DNA from: Chaenocephalus aceratus
Taxonomy: Eukaryota; Chordata; Actinopteri; Perciformes; Channichthyidae
Direction of reading: 5' to 3'
Length of the DNA: 64,000 nucleotides
Assembly: GCA_023974075.1 (NCBI GenBank)
Contig: CM043800.1
Coordinates: 40,740,208-40,804,207, forward strand
A model generated the notes under the pieces. It searched no databases. It was not told where the DNA came from and saw nothing but the letters and a program-made list of their open reading frames with translations. The position numbers were made by a program, and so were the translations under genes. The first letter of the stretch is position 1. Every line of letters begins with the position of its first letter. Of the stretch, positions 30,401-45,400 are shown piece by piece.

Positions 30401-33400
30401 TTTCACAAGGGCCACATACAGAAAAATATACGAAGGGCTGGGTCACTCGCTAGACGAGAGGTATATTGCCTCATAAGCTAATTATAAGGCGTGTGGCACA
30501 GGTTTAAACCCCACTGCAGTCAGCATGTCGTTGTGTCCCTGGACGACACTTCACCCCAAATTGCTCCTGTGGAGAGTGCCCACAGTAATGAGTATGTAAG
30601 TCGCTTTGGATAAAATCGGATAACAAGTAACATGTAATAAGTCAGCAAAATTAATCAAATGTAGGTCAATTATGCTTGATACTTGAAAATGCCGTAAGAA
30701 AAAAACAGCCTACATCACAGCTCTCCTTAGGGTTTCATTTATTTTGTTGGCAGCTCATTCCTCAGTTTGCTTAGAATAAGGGGAAATATGAAGGGTGTAT
30801 TTCAAGCTTGTTACGTACATAAGTCATTGGGCCTTTTTTTTAATCAACTAAGATATGTTAGAAAATGTTTCCAACTTTAATTGACTGAATTTATTAGAAA
30901 GTGGCCTTATTAACACATGAATACTGCCTGTGTAATATATTTTTACATTTATATTTAAGAAGTAAAATATAAGACACAGGTTATTTGGGCCACATTGGAT
31001 TATACTTTTAGAATTTACTGAGGCCGATTCAGCAGTTGGGCTGCTGTGAGTTTCACTGACCTCAGACCAGCGTCTTCGTAGTGGGGGTGGTTGACGATGG
31101 GCCGCCCTGTGGAGAGCTTCACGCTGGCCATGGTGGGCATGGCTCCGGCAAACACAGAATCTGCATCAGTCACACACAAAAACAAGACAATGTTGTTGAG
31201 TTTCTCCAACACCACTTCTTCCTTTTTTATATGTCTCTACTTTGTACGGTTTTAATAACGTAAGCCATGGAAAATACTTATTTCTAATTGGCTGACCGGT
31301 GTAGTTCGAATGGTATCTCTAGTGAACAAGACAATAAAATCAATTAAATGTTAGTTTATAGAGTTAAGCAGCAGGTGGCGCAAATTCTCCATTTTGAAAA
31401 AAAACATTAAACCATTGCAGAAGAGACGATGAAGCAATTCAAAGAGCACCAGTGGAAGTTTAAACAGTGAAAAACAACACGTGAAGGTCACATCAGATCT
31501 ATCTGGAGCCGTGAGGTGAATTCTGTTATATTCTACCATTTAATCATCTCATCGGCGTAGCAGGAGCTTCAGTGGACATCTGAAGTCACATGCTTTATGT
31601 GTAACCCAAGCACATTGTCAAATTGTTTTGATATCCCGATATATTCTTTCAAATGTTCTGCTTTTTAACTCTCATTTTATTATTTTATGGGCATTAAAAC
31701 ACACGTATTGCAACCATGGAAGTTGCCAACAAACTCCATCGCTTAATAATTAATAATAAGCGTTAAAATAAATTGATACAATTATAGAATTGCTGAGGTT
31801 TATTGATCCTTCACTCACCAGGCGGGGTGTTTTCCTGGATCCAGTCCAGCAGCTCCTCCTGAGGCATGTTGCTGAACTCTCCGATGATCGCCCACTGCGC
31901 CTGCATGTTGGCCACGCCCTGCACCGCCATGATGGCCATGACCGCAAACACCGCCACCTGGTGTTTAAACCTGTCCCCGACCCAACCAAACAACTGGCAC
32001 AACAAAGAGAGATGGAGAAAAGTATTTAAAATAAATGTTCATAATGTCAATCATGTGACCCTTAATTCAATTCATAACAGACCACATTTAAAATAAAAAC
32101 TCAGTCACATTTATCTAAACAAAAAGATATATTAAAAGATCATCTTATCCTCTGCTGCAGAACTAAAAGCAACTGTAAAGCAAAACTAAGAGAGCAAAAG
32201 AGCAAGAGATTAAAAAACAACAACTGTTGATAATATTGCATATTATTGCAGACTTTCTTTATCTATACAAATATATATATTAAAGGTCGCCTATCATGCT
32301 ATTTTTAGGCAATAGCATAGGTCTCAGATATATAAAAAAATACAAAAAACATGTCTATGAAGTGTTTTGCTCAAAATACCAAACAGATCACCCATTCTAG
32401 CCATGCCTCATATCCCTCTGTTTCACTTCCCGTTTCAAAAGTGCTGATTGTGGGTATAAACAGGTCTGTGTCTCAATTAGATTTTCACCTGTATAAATAA
32501 AGGCTACAAAAATAAAAATAAAGCTTCTTTTTTTTTTTTTTAACTGAAAAATATTAAAATAAGAGGGGGCGGAGCTTATGCTGGCTAATGCGGGACCTGG
32601 CAAACATAGATATATATATATATATACACTAGATGATTCACCCACGCTGCTGGCCAATGGAGACCGTCGTTGCCACATGGCGGCCATCTTGCCACAGGCA
32701 GCTCGCTCATTCATAACATTATGTCTCTGGTGCACTATTGAAATAACCGTAGACTGCTCAATTTTCAAACGGTTTGGTTTGTTATAAACATCAAAGATGT
32801 AGTTATGATACTGCATACTTATAATTATAACCATTAACTTGTTTTTTTCAACATGTCTTGTCTCCTGTATCATAGCCATGCTAATAACGTTTATAATAAA
32901 CCAAACCGTTTGTAAATCAGTTAAGATTTCAGCGAGTTAAGAGTGTTTTTGTGCAGATCACTCACCTTACAACAGCTGTAGCAGTAGTTGTTGACTGTGG
33001 TAAGATGGCCGCCGGTGAGCTACGCTGGCGACTCCCACTTGAGCCATCTAGTGTTTATATATATCTATGCTGGCAAATACTAGAGGCTTCTCAATTCCTA
33101 AATGTTCCTTCCTCGACTCCTCGGTCCTCCGGTATTGACCGGGAAATGAATTTCAGCGCACCATGTTGAAGGACATCTCATTTCTCTAAATGCACATCGA
33201 GGACCGAGCATCGAGGAGGCTCTCTGGAGGAGCTATGATCGAGGATACACTGATGCATCCTTACGTTACGCACGGCCGGACTTATCTCAGCCAATGACAG
33301 CTCTGCATGCATCCCCGGGATATTATTTTAGTAACTGCTTGAATCGCAACGCGATGTTTACAGTGAGAACAGCTGTGAGGTCCGTGCAGAAAGCAGAGCA

Positions 33401-36400
33401 GTGTGTAAAATATATATCACTCAGTATAACAGGCCTACTCTCTGTATGTTTATGCTGTACTTTAGTAGATATCTACAAACAAAGACACACCGGGGGCACA
33501 TATTTATGTATAAAAGACATCAAAAAGTGCATTTTGCATTATAGGTCCCCTTTAAAGCACATCTAATCCTCTTTGCCGAACAGAAAGCAACCGTAACACT
33601 TTTTTATACATGTTTGTATATATATATACGCCCAAGTACTCAAGTACCCAAGTTATTGAGTGAGAGATTACATTTTTTTTTTTTTTTTAATAACTTAACT
33701 TATCAATAATATGACCTGTAATTCAATTCATTACTGATCTATACAACATGATGTATTAAAAGGTCATCCTAGCCTCTGCTACAGAACAAAAACAACCGTT
33801 ATACCTATATTTTCTTTATATAATCTCTATAAAGAGAGACAACAAGAGAAAAAACATAACTGACAGACTAAATGTGTGCCTATCAAACTGATGACCCTTA
33901 TTAAAATGCACCGTACATACTGGCTATTTAATCAGATGAAGAGGTAATGACTACGCCAAGATGAAAACACACTTTTTAAATAGAGCACATGGTTTTTGTT
34001 TAAACAACACCCTTGACTGGGGGTTAGAGACAGACCTGTTTGGAGCAGATGAGCGAGGCCATGATGCACATGTGTGGCGTGAGGAAGAGCTTCAGACGCA
34101 TGATGAGGACGGCCAGGAGGGCGAAGGCCAGCAGCTGCAGGCTGTGGTACACCATCTGCACACACACGGAAATTAGTCAAAAAATACACTCAACTTTAGT
34201 GCTGAGCTACATTTGGAGACAAAGTACGGCTTGAGATCAACTATCCTGTTTGTCAGTCACACACTCTGCTGGAACACTGGCATACATTTATTTCTTGGTG
34301 CTTTACTGACACTAGCTGGTGATTAGTGGTACAGCACAGACCTTCAGAGGATGTAGCTTTTGCCTATATCTCCAGGGATTTGATTGTTTTTAGAGAAGAA
34401 ATTGACAAAAAGATAAAAAAGAATCAGCCTTTGATTGTTTCGTTAGGATCTGTTGCTAAAGATATATGCGACACAGCTCAGAGAAAGAAACTGCAGATGC
34501 TTTAATTGATTGAAAAGAGGGTGCTGTAACAAAACTGTGTCCAGTGTCATGTTCATGTGTGACGGACAATTTCCAAACATCCTCCTTTTTGTAAATGTCC
34601 GTTTCTTTGTCTGTTACACATATTTAGAAACAAAGGTTTAAATGCATGCATATTCTTTCTATTTTGAGGGACCCATGTTATCGAATGCTCTGTTTTGTTG
34701 AAATTGAAACTACTTATTAAAAAGTTTAAAGGGCCCATGTCATGCTTTTCCGGTTATTACCCGTCCCCTTGTGTGTTATGTAGGCTTTTTCTGCATGTAA
34801 ACGGTCTGCAGAGTCACAAACCCTCAAAGTACACCCTGTAGTGAGTACATCTGAAACACAGAAAAGACCTGTCTATGCTGCCCAAGAACGCCTCGTTGGA
34901 GATTTTTCTTTTTCTTCCTGGGTACAGTGACGTGCCCATACCTAAATGGACCAATCCGTGGAGCTCCTCACACACACACACACTCTCTCAGCGGATAAAC
35001 TGTGACGCGCTTACACTGTAGGTGCGCCGCGTTTGGGGGTGCAAACACCAGTAATAGAGCTCACACTGGCCCCTCCTCACAGCAGCGAGCCGTACACAAC
35101 GTCCCGCCAACACGGCACCCAGACCCCACGCAGCATTCTCATCTGTTTGTCATTGTCACTACCCGATCCGTCCCCCTGCCCGATCGGTTCTGTGCATGTG
35201 CGAGATGGTCCGCCATATTGGACAACTCCGGACGGCAACCCAAGATGGAAACTTGACACAGTGGCTTTTAGCAAAGCTCAAAAAGAAAACTAGAGAGAGA
35301 TGAGTTATTGTTATTACAACGTGACTTCACTATTATTTAATAACTATTTTTATTGGGTTCTTTTATTTGGGGTTAAGTACATTGTCAGAATAAGTGAGAA
35401 ATGAATTTAACTTCTGTTAGACAGCTATCATACTGAATACATATTTACTGTGAATGTATGCAAAAATGTATGGCATATGGCTGTCTAACAGAAGTTAAAT
35501 TCATTCCTCACTTATCCTTACAATGTACTTAACCCCAAATAAAAGAACCCAATAAAAGAGTTGTTAAGTAATAGTGAAGTAGGGCTGTGCAATTAATCGT
35601 ATTTTAATCGCGATTACGATTATGAAAACAGCATAATTGACAAAATACGATTATTTAGCTGGGTGCGCTTTCGCCCCTCCCTAAAAGCCCACTCGGCCAC
35701 GTGGGAGTGACATGTGTTGTGAGTGTTCAGCGCGAGCGAAGATGTCAGAACAAGAGCAGCAACTCGTTAAAAAGAAGGGTAAAACTATTTCCACTATTTG
35801 CAAGTACTTTGCCGTTACATTCCACATCGCTAAAGACATGTGCTCAGTTAGAACTGTTAGCAACCAGGGCTTCAAGCAACTTGTCAACACGTTGGACAAG
35901 CGTTACGCTGATGCCGTCTCGGTATTATTTCAGCAGGTCTGCGCTGCCTGCACTATATGACAAATGCCGTGGGGAAGTTGAGAGAGATGTGGCTTCAGCT
36001 GACTACTTTGCCTACCACAACGGACCTATGGTCTAGCCCATGGGGTGCCCAACCAGTCGATCGCGAGATGTGTCTAAAAATAGAACAACAATATTCTGTT
36101 TTATCGTTAATGTCCTGTAACATAATCTTCCTGTGCCAGAATAATGCACTTGAACGCATCAAAGCTTTGTGATTGGCCGGCGTCACTCCCATGTGTCGGG
36201 GAGTGGCTGAGGGTCTTCAGTCCAGGTGGCAATATTGTCACCTGCCTGCGCTCATCTCTGAAACCAGACCATGTCAACAGGCTGGTGTTTCTTGCAAAAC
36301 ATCTTTAAGAGACGACATGAGCAGCCCTACCAGCATTTGCCATGGTGGCCTAAACATTTTCATTTGGTCTTAAATTATAGTTCAACATTTATTTCCTGTT

Positions 36401-39400
36401 ACTTCTGGACCATGACGGTTGGCCAGCCTTCAACGTTTAACTGAGTGGAATAATGAATATGTTTTACCAAAATGTTGGCTATGTTAAGGAGTTTTCAGTA
36501 GCTTGTGACAGTGCACTGCATCATATTTGATTTAATTTATTTTGGTCTAATTTATTTTTATTTATCATATTAATAATATATGTTTAGTATGGTTTTGGAA
36601 GTGCGCTCCAACATATTTGTTGATCTTGTTTATTGGTAAAATATTATTTGTTTTAAAGTTCAATAAATGGTCAATGAATAATCGTCAAAATAATCGTGAT
36701 ATCAATTATTGACCCAAATAATCGTGATTATGATTTTTGCCATAATCGCACAGCCCTATAGTGAAGTCAAGTTGTAATAAAAAAAACTCATCTCTCTCGA
36801 GTTTTCTTTTTGAGCTTTGCTAAAAGCCACTGTGTCAAGTGTCCATCTTGGGTTGCCGTCCGGAGTTGTCCAATATGGCGGACCATCTCGCACATGCGCA
36901 GTACCGATCGGGCAGGGGGACGGATCGGGTAGTGACAGTCATTACTGGTGTAATTTTCTGGTTGCTAACGCCATTGTAACACATAATCACTGATGTGTGC
37001 TCATCAGAACAGAGTGGACGAGCTGACCAATCAGAGCACACTAGGCTGACAGGGAGGGGGGGGGGGGTCAGGAGCTCCAACAAGCCGTTTAGGACAGAGA
37101 GTGAATACACATACTTTACAGAGATGCTGTATGAGAAACCAATGTGAGTTTGGAAAATTGCACAATGTAAATCTATTCTAGTAGACCTTTAAAAACAAGC
37201 CTCTACAATGTATTATTTATAAATTAAATATATTCAAATGAAGGAGTGTTGATCTGATTGAACAAGCCATTTAAAATAAAACTTATTTTAAGACTTGTGT
37301 TGGGAATTATTCATCGATTTCTGTTATAATGTAGATGCTTATTTTGGAAAATCTATTGCCAAATGTAATATTTAGTTTCTACTTCACATTGGCTTGTTAC
37401 TTTTTAAAGACGGTGGAGGTTGGAGGTATACCACGTGGAGTGATTTCAGATGAATACAAAATAGTATTGTGTCCTAAATCATTAAAACTTGATATTTCTG
37501 AAGACGTGACAGCAACTTGTCAGTGCAGCTATGATCTCTTCAGAGGCCGGTTCAATTCAAAGTGACCTGCACCGAGAACGACTGTATAATGAAATTTGCA
37601 TGATGCTTTGATCTTTTTGAACATGGTCGTCGCTGCGAGGATCAAGAACACCCTCGGGTTTCATTGAGCCATACGGAAACATTAAAGCAATTATCTGGGA
37701 AACTTTGGAAAGGTCCACACGCTGCGGCTGCTGGAGGAACATCTGAAGGATATTACAGGAGCAGCTGACAAAAGGCAGCAGAGGGAGGTACTATCTCACA
37801 CAGGCTCTGCCCTCTAGTGGACTCTATGGGTACTACTCTCATCAATGATACACGAGCGTTCACACAATGAAGTTGCCGGCCAATCAGGGCGAGCCTACCT
37901 GAATGCGCACGCAGGCTCACAGTTTATAAAAGGCAGCTACACCTCCTGACTGTCATCCTTTTCTCTTCAGCGAGCGAGACAACACCTGACAGAAAAAAAG
38001 AAACATTTCGTGGAAGGTTTGGCGGCGGAGTGGGCCACCAGAGAGTACCAAAGCTTCTTAGCTGCTGCTCCACAGCTGCTTGCATTTCCCTTAACACAGT
38101 TTTATGGGGAATGGAAGCTCAGCTGTATACTGACAGAGTGGATGGACAGGACACTGAGACTGTCTCCATTCAGGGGCATAAGAGAGGCAAATCTATCATC
38201 CCAGGAGGAGATAGGTTTCCTTTCAACAGAGATTCAGGCCCTGTTGCAAAAACAGGCTGTGTCTGTTGTGCACTCTCAGGACAGAGAAAAGGGGCTTTAC
38301 TCCATGTACTTCCTGGTTTCCAAGAAAACAGGAGAATTCAAACCCATTCTGGATCTTCGCATCCTGAATCAGCACATTACCTGCAAAAAGTTCAATATGT
38401 TAACTGTTGGAGATTAATTTTGTCTTTACTCCTAGACATTTAACCTTATTTTGTGTGTTGACATTTACGACCATCCCTGCTTCTAATCTCCCGTAAGGAA
38501 TGTGTTAATGCAGTCGTATGTTGATAGTAGGTTATATGGCCTGACCTGCAGGGCATAGGGGGGTTTTGCGAGTGTGAGAGCGCTGGCTTTCTATGCTCCA
38601 CAGATGTCAGAGACATCTCCTGTGTCTGTAGATTTCTACGCCCATCCCTAATATGTGGATTTGACTCTCTGTAAACTAGTTAAAAGGTCTACCAAGATGC
38701 GAGGCTGATCAGAATTGACATGACAACCCACCCGTGCAGTCAGAATCTTTTGCTGCTGTGACTTGTGATATGAATTCTCCGGCCGTCGACTTGTAATAAA
38801 CTACCAGTGTTTGACATCAAAGCTCCAACTCTCCTCGTGTCTCTCTGAGTCCTGCCTCTCCATTGCTGCAGAAGTTTCCCTTACATTAACCATAAAACAA
38901 TTACTGGAACTGGTGTAGCCGGGCGATTGGTTCACAATCATCGACCTGAAGGACGCTTACTTTCATGTCAAAATTGCTCCAAAGCACAGAAAGCAGGTGC
39001 AATAGGGGCGTTACCCACTCTGGGCCAACCTCTCCAGGCTTGGCTCCTGAGAGGGACAGGCTGAGACGGGGTGGACTGTCTGACAAAGTTATACAGACTA
39101 TCCAGGCAGCAAGAGCAGGATCCACCACAGCCTGTTACAAGACAAAGTGGTTGGGATTCCAGCGGTGGTGTGAAGAAAGGAGTCGAGAGCCTCTATCCTG
39201 TACATTGGGCTCTATGCGGTCCTATTTACAGATACTGGTGGACAGGGGGCTGGCTCATTCCACAGATAAAAGGTGTATGCAGCAGCCATCTCGTCCTGCC
39301 ATGGGGGACTTGGCGGCAGGTCAGCCTTTAGTCAACCGCTTATGATGCGTTTTTTGCAGGGAGTCAGGAGACGGCGCCCAGTGGGGCATGTCTCCACCCC

Positions 39401-42400
39401 GCAATGGGATCTGCCGTTGGTGCTCGAGGCTTTGGTTACAGAACCTTTTGAGCCTCTGGAGCTCTCCTCCCTGAAGGCGCTATCATTGAAAACAGCTTTG
39501 CTGCTTGCCTTGACTTCGGCAAAGAGAGTATGCGAGCTGACCGCTCTGTCGGTGCACCCGAGTTGCCTTTTGATTCATGGTGACCGTAGCGGGGCAACAC
39601 TCAGACCGAACGCCTCCTTTGTTCCCAAGAACCGAAGTAGTTCGTTCAGGTCGAGGGCTATACAGTTGGACGGCTTTAGTCTTCCACCCCATACTGGGGA
39701 CAGGGAGGCAAAATTGCACCTCCTCTGCCCAGTTTGTGCGCCGGCATGGTATGTAGGGCGCACAGCTTCTATTAGGCGCACTGAACAGCTGTTTGTGTGC
39801 GTTGGGGATGGTGTGGCCGGTAAAGCTCTGTCCAAGAAACGCCTGACAGGATGGCTCTGCGAGTGCATTTCCCTCTGGACTTTCATTTATATGGGAAGGC
39901 GGGGAGAGCCTTTCTCACCGGGGTCCGTGCACACTCTACACTTGGTATGGCTGTGTCGACAGCCTTGTTCAATGGCGTGAGTGTGGAGGACATATGCACG
40001 GCGGCGTCTTGGTCTGCGCCAGGCCCGTTCATAAGGTTTTATCTCTTGGACATGTTGGGCTCCTTTTCATCGTCTGTGCTTGCTGGGGCAACACAGGACT
40101 GGTGAAAGAAGGGGGCTGTGGGTCAGTAAGCTGTATCCGACCCCCTTGGACATAATGCACTTACGTTTTCTCATGCTCCTTAGGGACCTGGGAAACGTGG
40201 TGTGCAGTAAGCCCCATACAAGGCTGGAAGACTCTCCCCGCCTGCCCATAGGCAGCCTTCCCCACCAAGGTCCGTGTACACTCTACACGAGGTAAGCGTG
40301 TGGAGGACATAGTACACTTACGTTTTTTCCCATGCTCCTTAGGGATCTGGGAAACGTGGTGTGCAGTGTGTAGTCATTTGCGCTGGCACCTGCAGGGTGG
40401 AGCTATGGGCTTATTCAGACCAATTAGGCTCTACCCAGCCAAGTAAGCTGGGACTCCGACTTCTCCACGGTCACAACCGGGTGATAGGCAGTTGGGGTGC
40501 GATGGCTGTTAACCGAAGGCCGGTCAGGGGCAGTGTGGTGGGTCGATGTTGTGGAGCGACAGGGCATTTATCGGGTCTCCACCCACTGTACCCATAGAGT
40601 CCAGTAGAGGGCGGAGACTGTGTGAGATAGAACGGCAGTGTGCGAAAAAGCACAGGTCCCACCGTCCGGGACGTGGTATTTACAATATCGGACAAGTAGA
40701 TCTTTCAATTGACTTTTTTTTCGCCAATATTTATTGACAAATTATTGATAAATTCCGCTTACAAAAGGCATAACTAATTTGCAAATTGTCCGTGTCCGTC
40801 TTTAAACACTCATCTCCTTCTCAATCAGCTTTATTCGATTTGGTTATTTTGCTTGAGTAGAAGTAACTTCCTTCCTCTTCTTACTTGAAAGCAGCAAGAG
40901 ATGTTTTACTTGAAGGAACCATGCAACTGCTCTTTTCAGTTTCCTCCAATCAGAGTAGTGATGCACTAGCTTGCTTGTGGCATTTAGGTCAGTTGCAATG
41001 GTTGGGTTCACGTTGAATTTGTCCTTCATCACCGCTGGATCATCAGGATAGCTGTCATTGACCATTGTAAGTGCGTCTGGAAACTCAGGCCATTTGTCCT
41101 CAGGTTTTTTCAGAAACAATGGACCATTTATCCAAGTCTCACATTTCTAGAACGATTCTGCTGCCCATCCCCGAGATGCATAATCTGATGGATTCAGTTT
41201 AGTGTTGATGTATTTCCACTGTGATGGTGCTGCTGCTTCTCTGATCAGACTTATTCTGTTGGCTAAAAATGTCTGAAACCTTAGCGTTTCATTCATGATG
41301 TATCACAAAACAGATGTACTGTCAGTCCAGACGACAGATTTGCATAATGGGATTTGCAGCTCGGTTCTGATCATCTTGTCCATGCGTACTGCCAGTACTG
41401 CTGCTGTGAGCTCCAATCTTGGGACAGTGACTTTTTTCAGAGGCACGACGCGTGACTTCCTGACATGAAGGATATGTGAACGTCTTCATCTTCATTTTTC
41501 ATCTTAAGATAGGTGACAACACCGTATCCAATCTCGCTTGCATCACTGAAATGGTGCAATTGTGCAGATTTAATTTGTCCATAATTCTTTGGTTTGATAC
41601 ATCGATCAATCTTGAAGCTTTCTATCTGCTTTAATCCCATGAGCCATCTTTGCCACTGTTTCTTGAGAGCCTCCGGGATTTCTTCGTCCCACCCACAATT
41701 GAGTTTGCACAACTCTTGTAAGACATGCTTTTGCGGTGAAGATAAATGGTGAAAGAAATCCAAGTGGGTCATACACAGAGAAGACTGTTGAAAGGATGCC
41801 TCTCCTTGTGGCTGGTTGAGATTTTAAGCAGACTTGAAAACATCTTCCTCCACATGTCACTGTATCCCTAGGGCTCTTTCTATTGGAAGATTATCTTGGG
41901 TTTCTAAGTCCAGGTTTTTTACCTCTTTGAGTTTTTCACTCTTTAGGATGGATGCCAGCACAGTTTTACTGTTGCTTGTCCACTTTGTCAGATTAAATCC
42001 TCCCTTTGCACAAAGATCCTTGAGTTCTTCACATAACTTCACAGCTTGATCAGCAGAAGCGACAGATTTTAAGCAGTCATCAACATAGAAATGTCTTCCG
42101 ACAGTGTCAACAGCTTCTGCAGAGAAATCATCTTTGTTGTCTTCAGCGGTTTTAGTGAGAGCATAGGTTGCACAACTTGCTGATGAAGTGGCACCAAATA
42201 GATGTACCGTCATCCTGTACTCAGCGAGAGGTAAACTGACATCTCCTCCTGGCCACCAAAGAAAGCGAAGATAATCTTGATCGGCAGGAGCCACCTTGAC
42301 CTGATGATACATCCCCCCCACATCAGCCATGAAAGCTATCTGTTCTTGTCTGAATCGAATGAGCACACCAAGTAGCGTGTTGGTAAGATTGGGACCCTGT

Positions 42401-45400
42401 ATAAGCTGGTCATTTAATGAATATCCTTGATAAGATGCGGAACAATCGAACACTACACGAATCTTTTCCTTCTTTGGGTGATGAACCCCATGATGTGGTA
42501 TGAACCACACCTTTCCACTCTCAGGTTTGAGCTGCTCTTGGGGCAGTAGCTGAGCGTGGCCTTTTGCAATCACAGCCTCCAAGAATGTTTTATATTCATC
42601 ATGGAAAACTTTGTTCCTTTTGAATTTCCTTTTTAATGATTCTGCTCTCTGCTCTGCAAGTTTGCGATTGTTTGGCATCATGATATTCTTATGTTTGAAT
42701 GGAAGTTTAAGCTGATAATGTCCATCCTTGATTTCAGTTGAATCTGACATGATCTTTAAAAATTGTTTGTCTTCAACTGACATCTCTTTCTTCTCATCAC
42801 ACCCTTTCTCTGGAAAGTCATGATTGTATTGCTGCACCAGCAGCTCACCTAAATCTGTCACTGATATCCGATTAACAACAGCACATGAAGTATTCTCAGA
42901 TTCAGTGGTTTCCTGATTCAGTCCATTCACAACCCAACCTAAATCAAATCAAGTTTTATTTATATAGCACATTTATAAACGATTTTTGGTCGAGCCAAAG
43001 TGCTGTACATATAATAATAATAGCCTACAGTAGAGACACTTTACAGCAAATACAACAGCACAGATTGTTCAGAATATCAGTATGAGAAAAACGACACCCT
43101 CTATCCTTAGACCCTCTGTCCTTAGACCCTCTATCCTTAGACCCTCTATCCTTAGACCCTCACATCGTACAAGGAACAACTTCCAGAGAAAACCCACAGT
43201 TTAAAGGGAACATGGGAGAAACCTCAGGGAGAGCAACAGAGGAGGGATCCCTCTCCCAGGACGGACAGACGTGCAATAGATGCCGTGTGTAAATCGAAGA
43301 GATAATACATTTGCAACATATAGACCGAATGTTAGGAAATGCATGTGTCTGTAATAAGAAGATGAATCTACGAAGATGTCAACCTAGGACTGTCTTAACA
43401 GCAAAGGGTCCTCCATTTTGACTGTTTATTATTTTCCACGGCTCCATTAGCTTTGGTGCATGTGTTCCTATAAGCAACCCGATTTCACAATCCAATTCAG
43501 GCAACTTAATCTCTCTTAGATATTTCCATTTATGTATGGTCTCTTGAGTGGGAATGTGCTCTTTTCCAGCAGGAATTTCCTCTTGTGTGTAGACTTTAGG
43601 CAACTGATCAAAAGCATTGCCTTCGATGCAACTCACTTCAAGACCTTTGACAAAGGAAGTGTCAATAATTTTCTCCTGACCCATTGTTTCTAAGAGGATT
43701 TCTGTTCTCTTGGCTTTGGCATGCAGATCTTGTTGAAGGGCTTCAGTTCAAAAACTTGCAGTGCTTCCCTGATCCATAAATGCGTAAGTCTGCACAGTCT
43801 GGTTCGAGTTTGACAACTTTATTTGAACTGGGATAATTGGTAGGGTTTGTTGACCACCGGCCCCAGTGTGGTTTCTGCCATGTAAAGAGACTAATGCACT
43901 GCTTACAGAAGCTGCTTGGATGTATTTATCAGAGTTGTCTTTTTGTTCAATCCTTTTCTTGTAGATGTGCAATATTGTTGGATGTGTCATTGAACAAACT
44001 TCACATTTCATTCTTTTCTGACAGTCTTTGCTTAGATGTCCTTTCGTTAGACAGACAAAGCTGTCTGTCAAAGCTGGTCTGATTTGATGTTTTGGAACGG
44101 TTTTTGCTCTTCATTGACTCCTGGGCTTGTCACAGTAACGAAACTACTTCCCTTATAACCATGAGCAGGCTTGTTGCCGAGTGATTTGTACACTTTAATA
44201 TCCCTTTTTGGCATGACATCCTGTATGTCTCCAAACATGGGGTCTGATACAATGCGTGCATGCTTTTCAATGAAGTCGACCAATATTGGAAACTTTGCCC
44301 TCGTCTTATTGTGTTCATAATATGCATATGCAGTTGTTCTCCACTTTACCCTACGTTTAAATGGGAGTTTCATGATCACATTTCTCATGTTTGATGTGCT
44401 ATTCATTTCATCCAAAAACTCAACATCTTCCATTGTGTTGCAACATCCACGAAGAAAGATAGCATAACAATGCAGTGCTTTTCTATCTTCACTCTTGATG
44501 GCATTCCAGTTCAACATTTTGTCCAAACAAGCTGCTGCGATTAAGAGTTGATGTCCATAGCTCTCTTGGAGCAGTCTTTTGGCTTCCAAAAAGCCCTTTT
44601 TAGAATCTATGTATTGGCAACTTTTGACCAAGTCTTCAGCTTGGCCTTCTGTATACTGCTCTAGAAAGAACAGCCTGTCTTTGTAATTGTCAGTTTTATT
44701 TTCTATTGTATGTTCGAACATTCTGATGAATGAAAGGTACTGTAATGGATCTCCTTAAAGATGCGTATTTCTCTGGATGGGAGTAACGTTAAGCGTTGCT
44801 CCTACATTAGCATTTCAGTGATTTCGTTTTGTCGCTGCATTACTTGAATAAAGTCATTGCTTTCTGTACGAGAGCTTTGTCTGACTTGGATGGAGTGATG
44901 CTGCCGTGCTGATGCTGCGGTCCTTGTTGTGGGCCCTGGTTGTAATACTTGGACATAACCACTAGGGGCTGCATGATTTGAGTTCATTGAATTTGAGTAT
45001 ATGAAACTCTTTTTATTATCCTTCTCCACAGGTTTTCCTTGGTTCTCTTCATCCTGGAAATCATCATTTTCATCTGGCTGACCCTTATCATACTGCTCCT
45101 CTCCCACACAAGCGTCAGGATCAGAGTCATCATCCTCAGAAGCTTCCAATGTTTTAATTTTGGCTGTTGCAGCATCAATATCAGTTTGAAGCTCAAGCTT
45201 TTCCATTTTAGCTCTGATATTGGCTTTCATTGCTTCCAGGTCAGCTTCTTGTTTTTCAAGTGAGTGTTTCTGTGATAAGGCAGCAGCGCGTGATCCGAGC
45301 GCAGCTCTTTCTGCCTCTGCCTTTCTTCTTACTGATGAAGCTGTTGAAGATTTATTGCTACCACTAGAACTTTTACCTTTTTTGCTTATCATGCCCACTG

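Larger units (their letters stand above)
32281..33556. repeat. Composite repeat in dpy19l1 intron
   Basis: It starts TTAAAGGTCGCCTATCATGC and ends TATAGGTCCCCTTTAAAG, an inverted pair, as in the family at 34731 and 59121. It contains a foldback (32600-33080) and an inverted copy of the family at 1861-2530. Confidence 0.6.
34731..37191. repeat. Composite foldback element in dpy19l1 intron
   Basis: It starts TTTAAAGGGCCCATGTCATG and ends TAGTAGACCTTTAAA. Its core is a palindrome: the left arm 35145-35447 pairs with 35497-35579 plus 36759-36945, the right arm being split by a hAT. The loop is about 50 bases (35448-35496). Confidence 0.85.
37793..40740 (+). mobile_element. DIRS tyrosine-recombinase retrotransposon, damaged (copy 1)
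   Basis: The left terminal repeat (37793-37985) is followed by an RT start, a solo LTR insertion, an RT palm fragment, a large deletion, and a tyrosine recombinase. At 40589-40631 lies the reverse complement of the left terminus (GTACCCATAGAGTCCAGTAG), as expected of the left half of a DIRS internal complementary region. The right terminal repeat is absent here; a matching one sits at 48951-49243. Confidence 0.85.
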
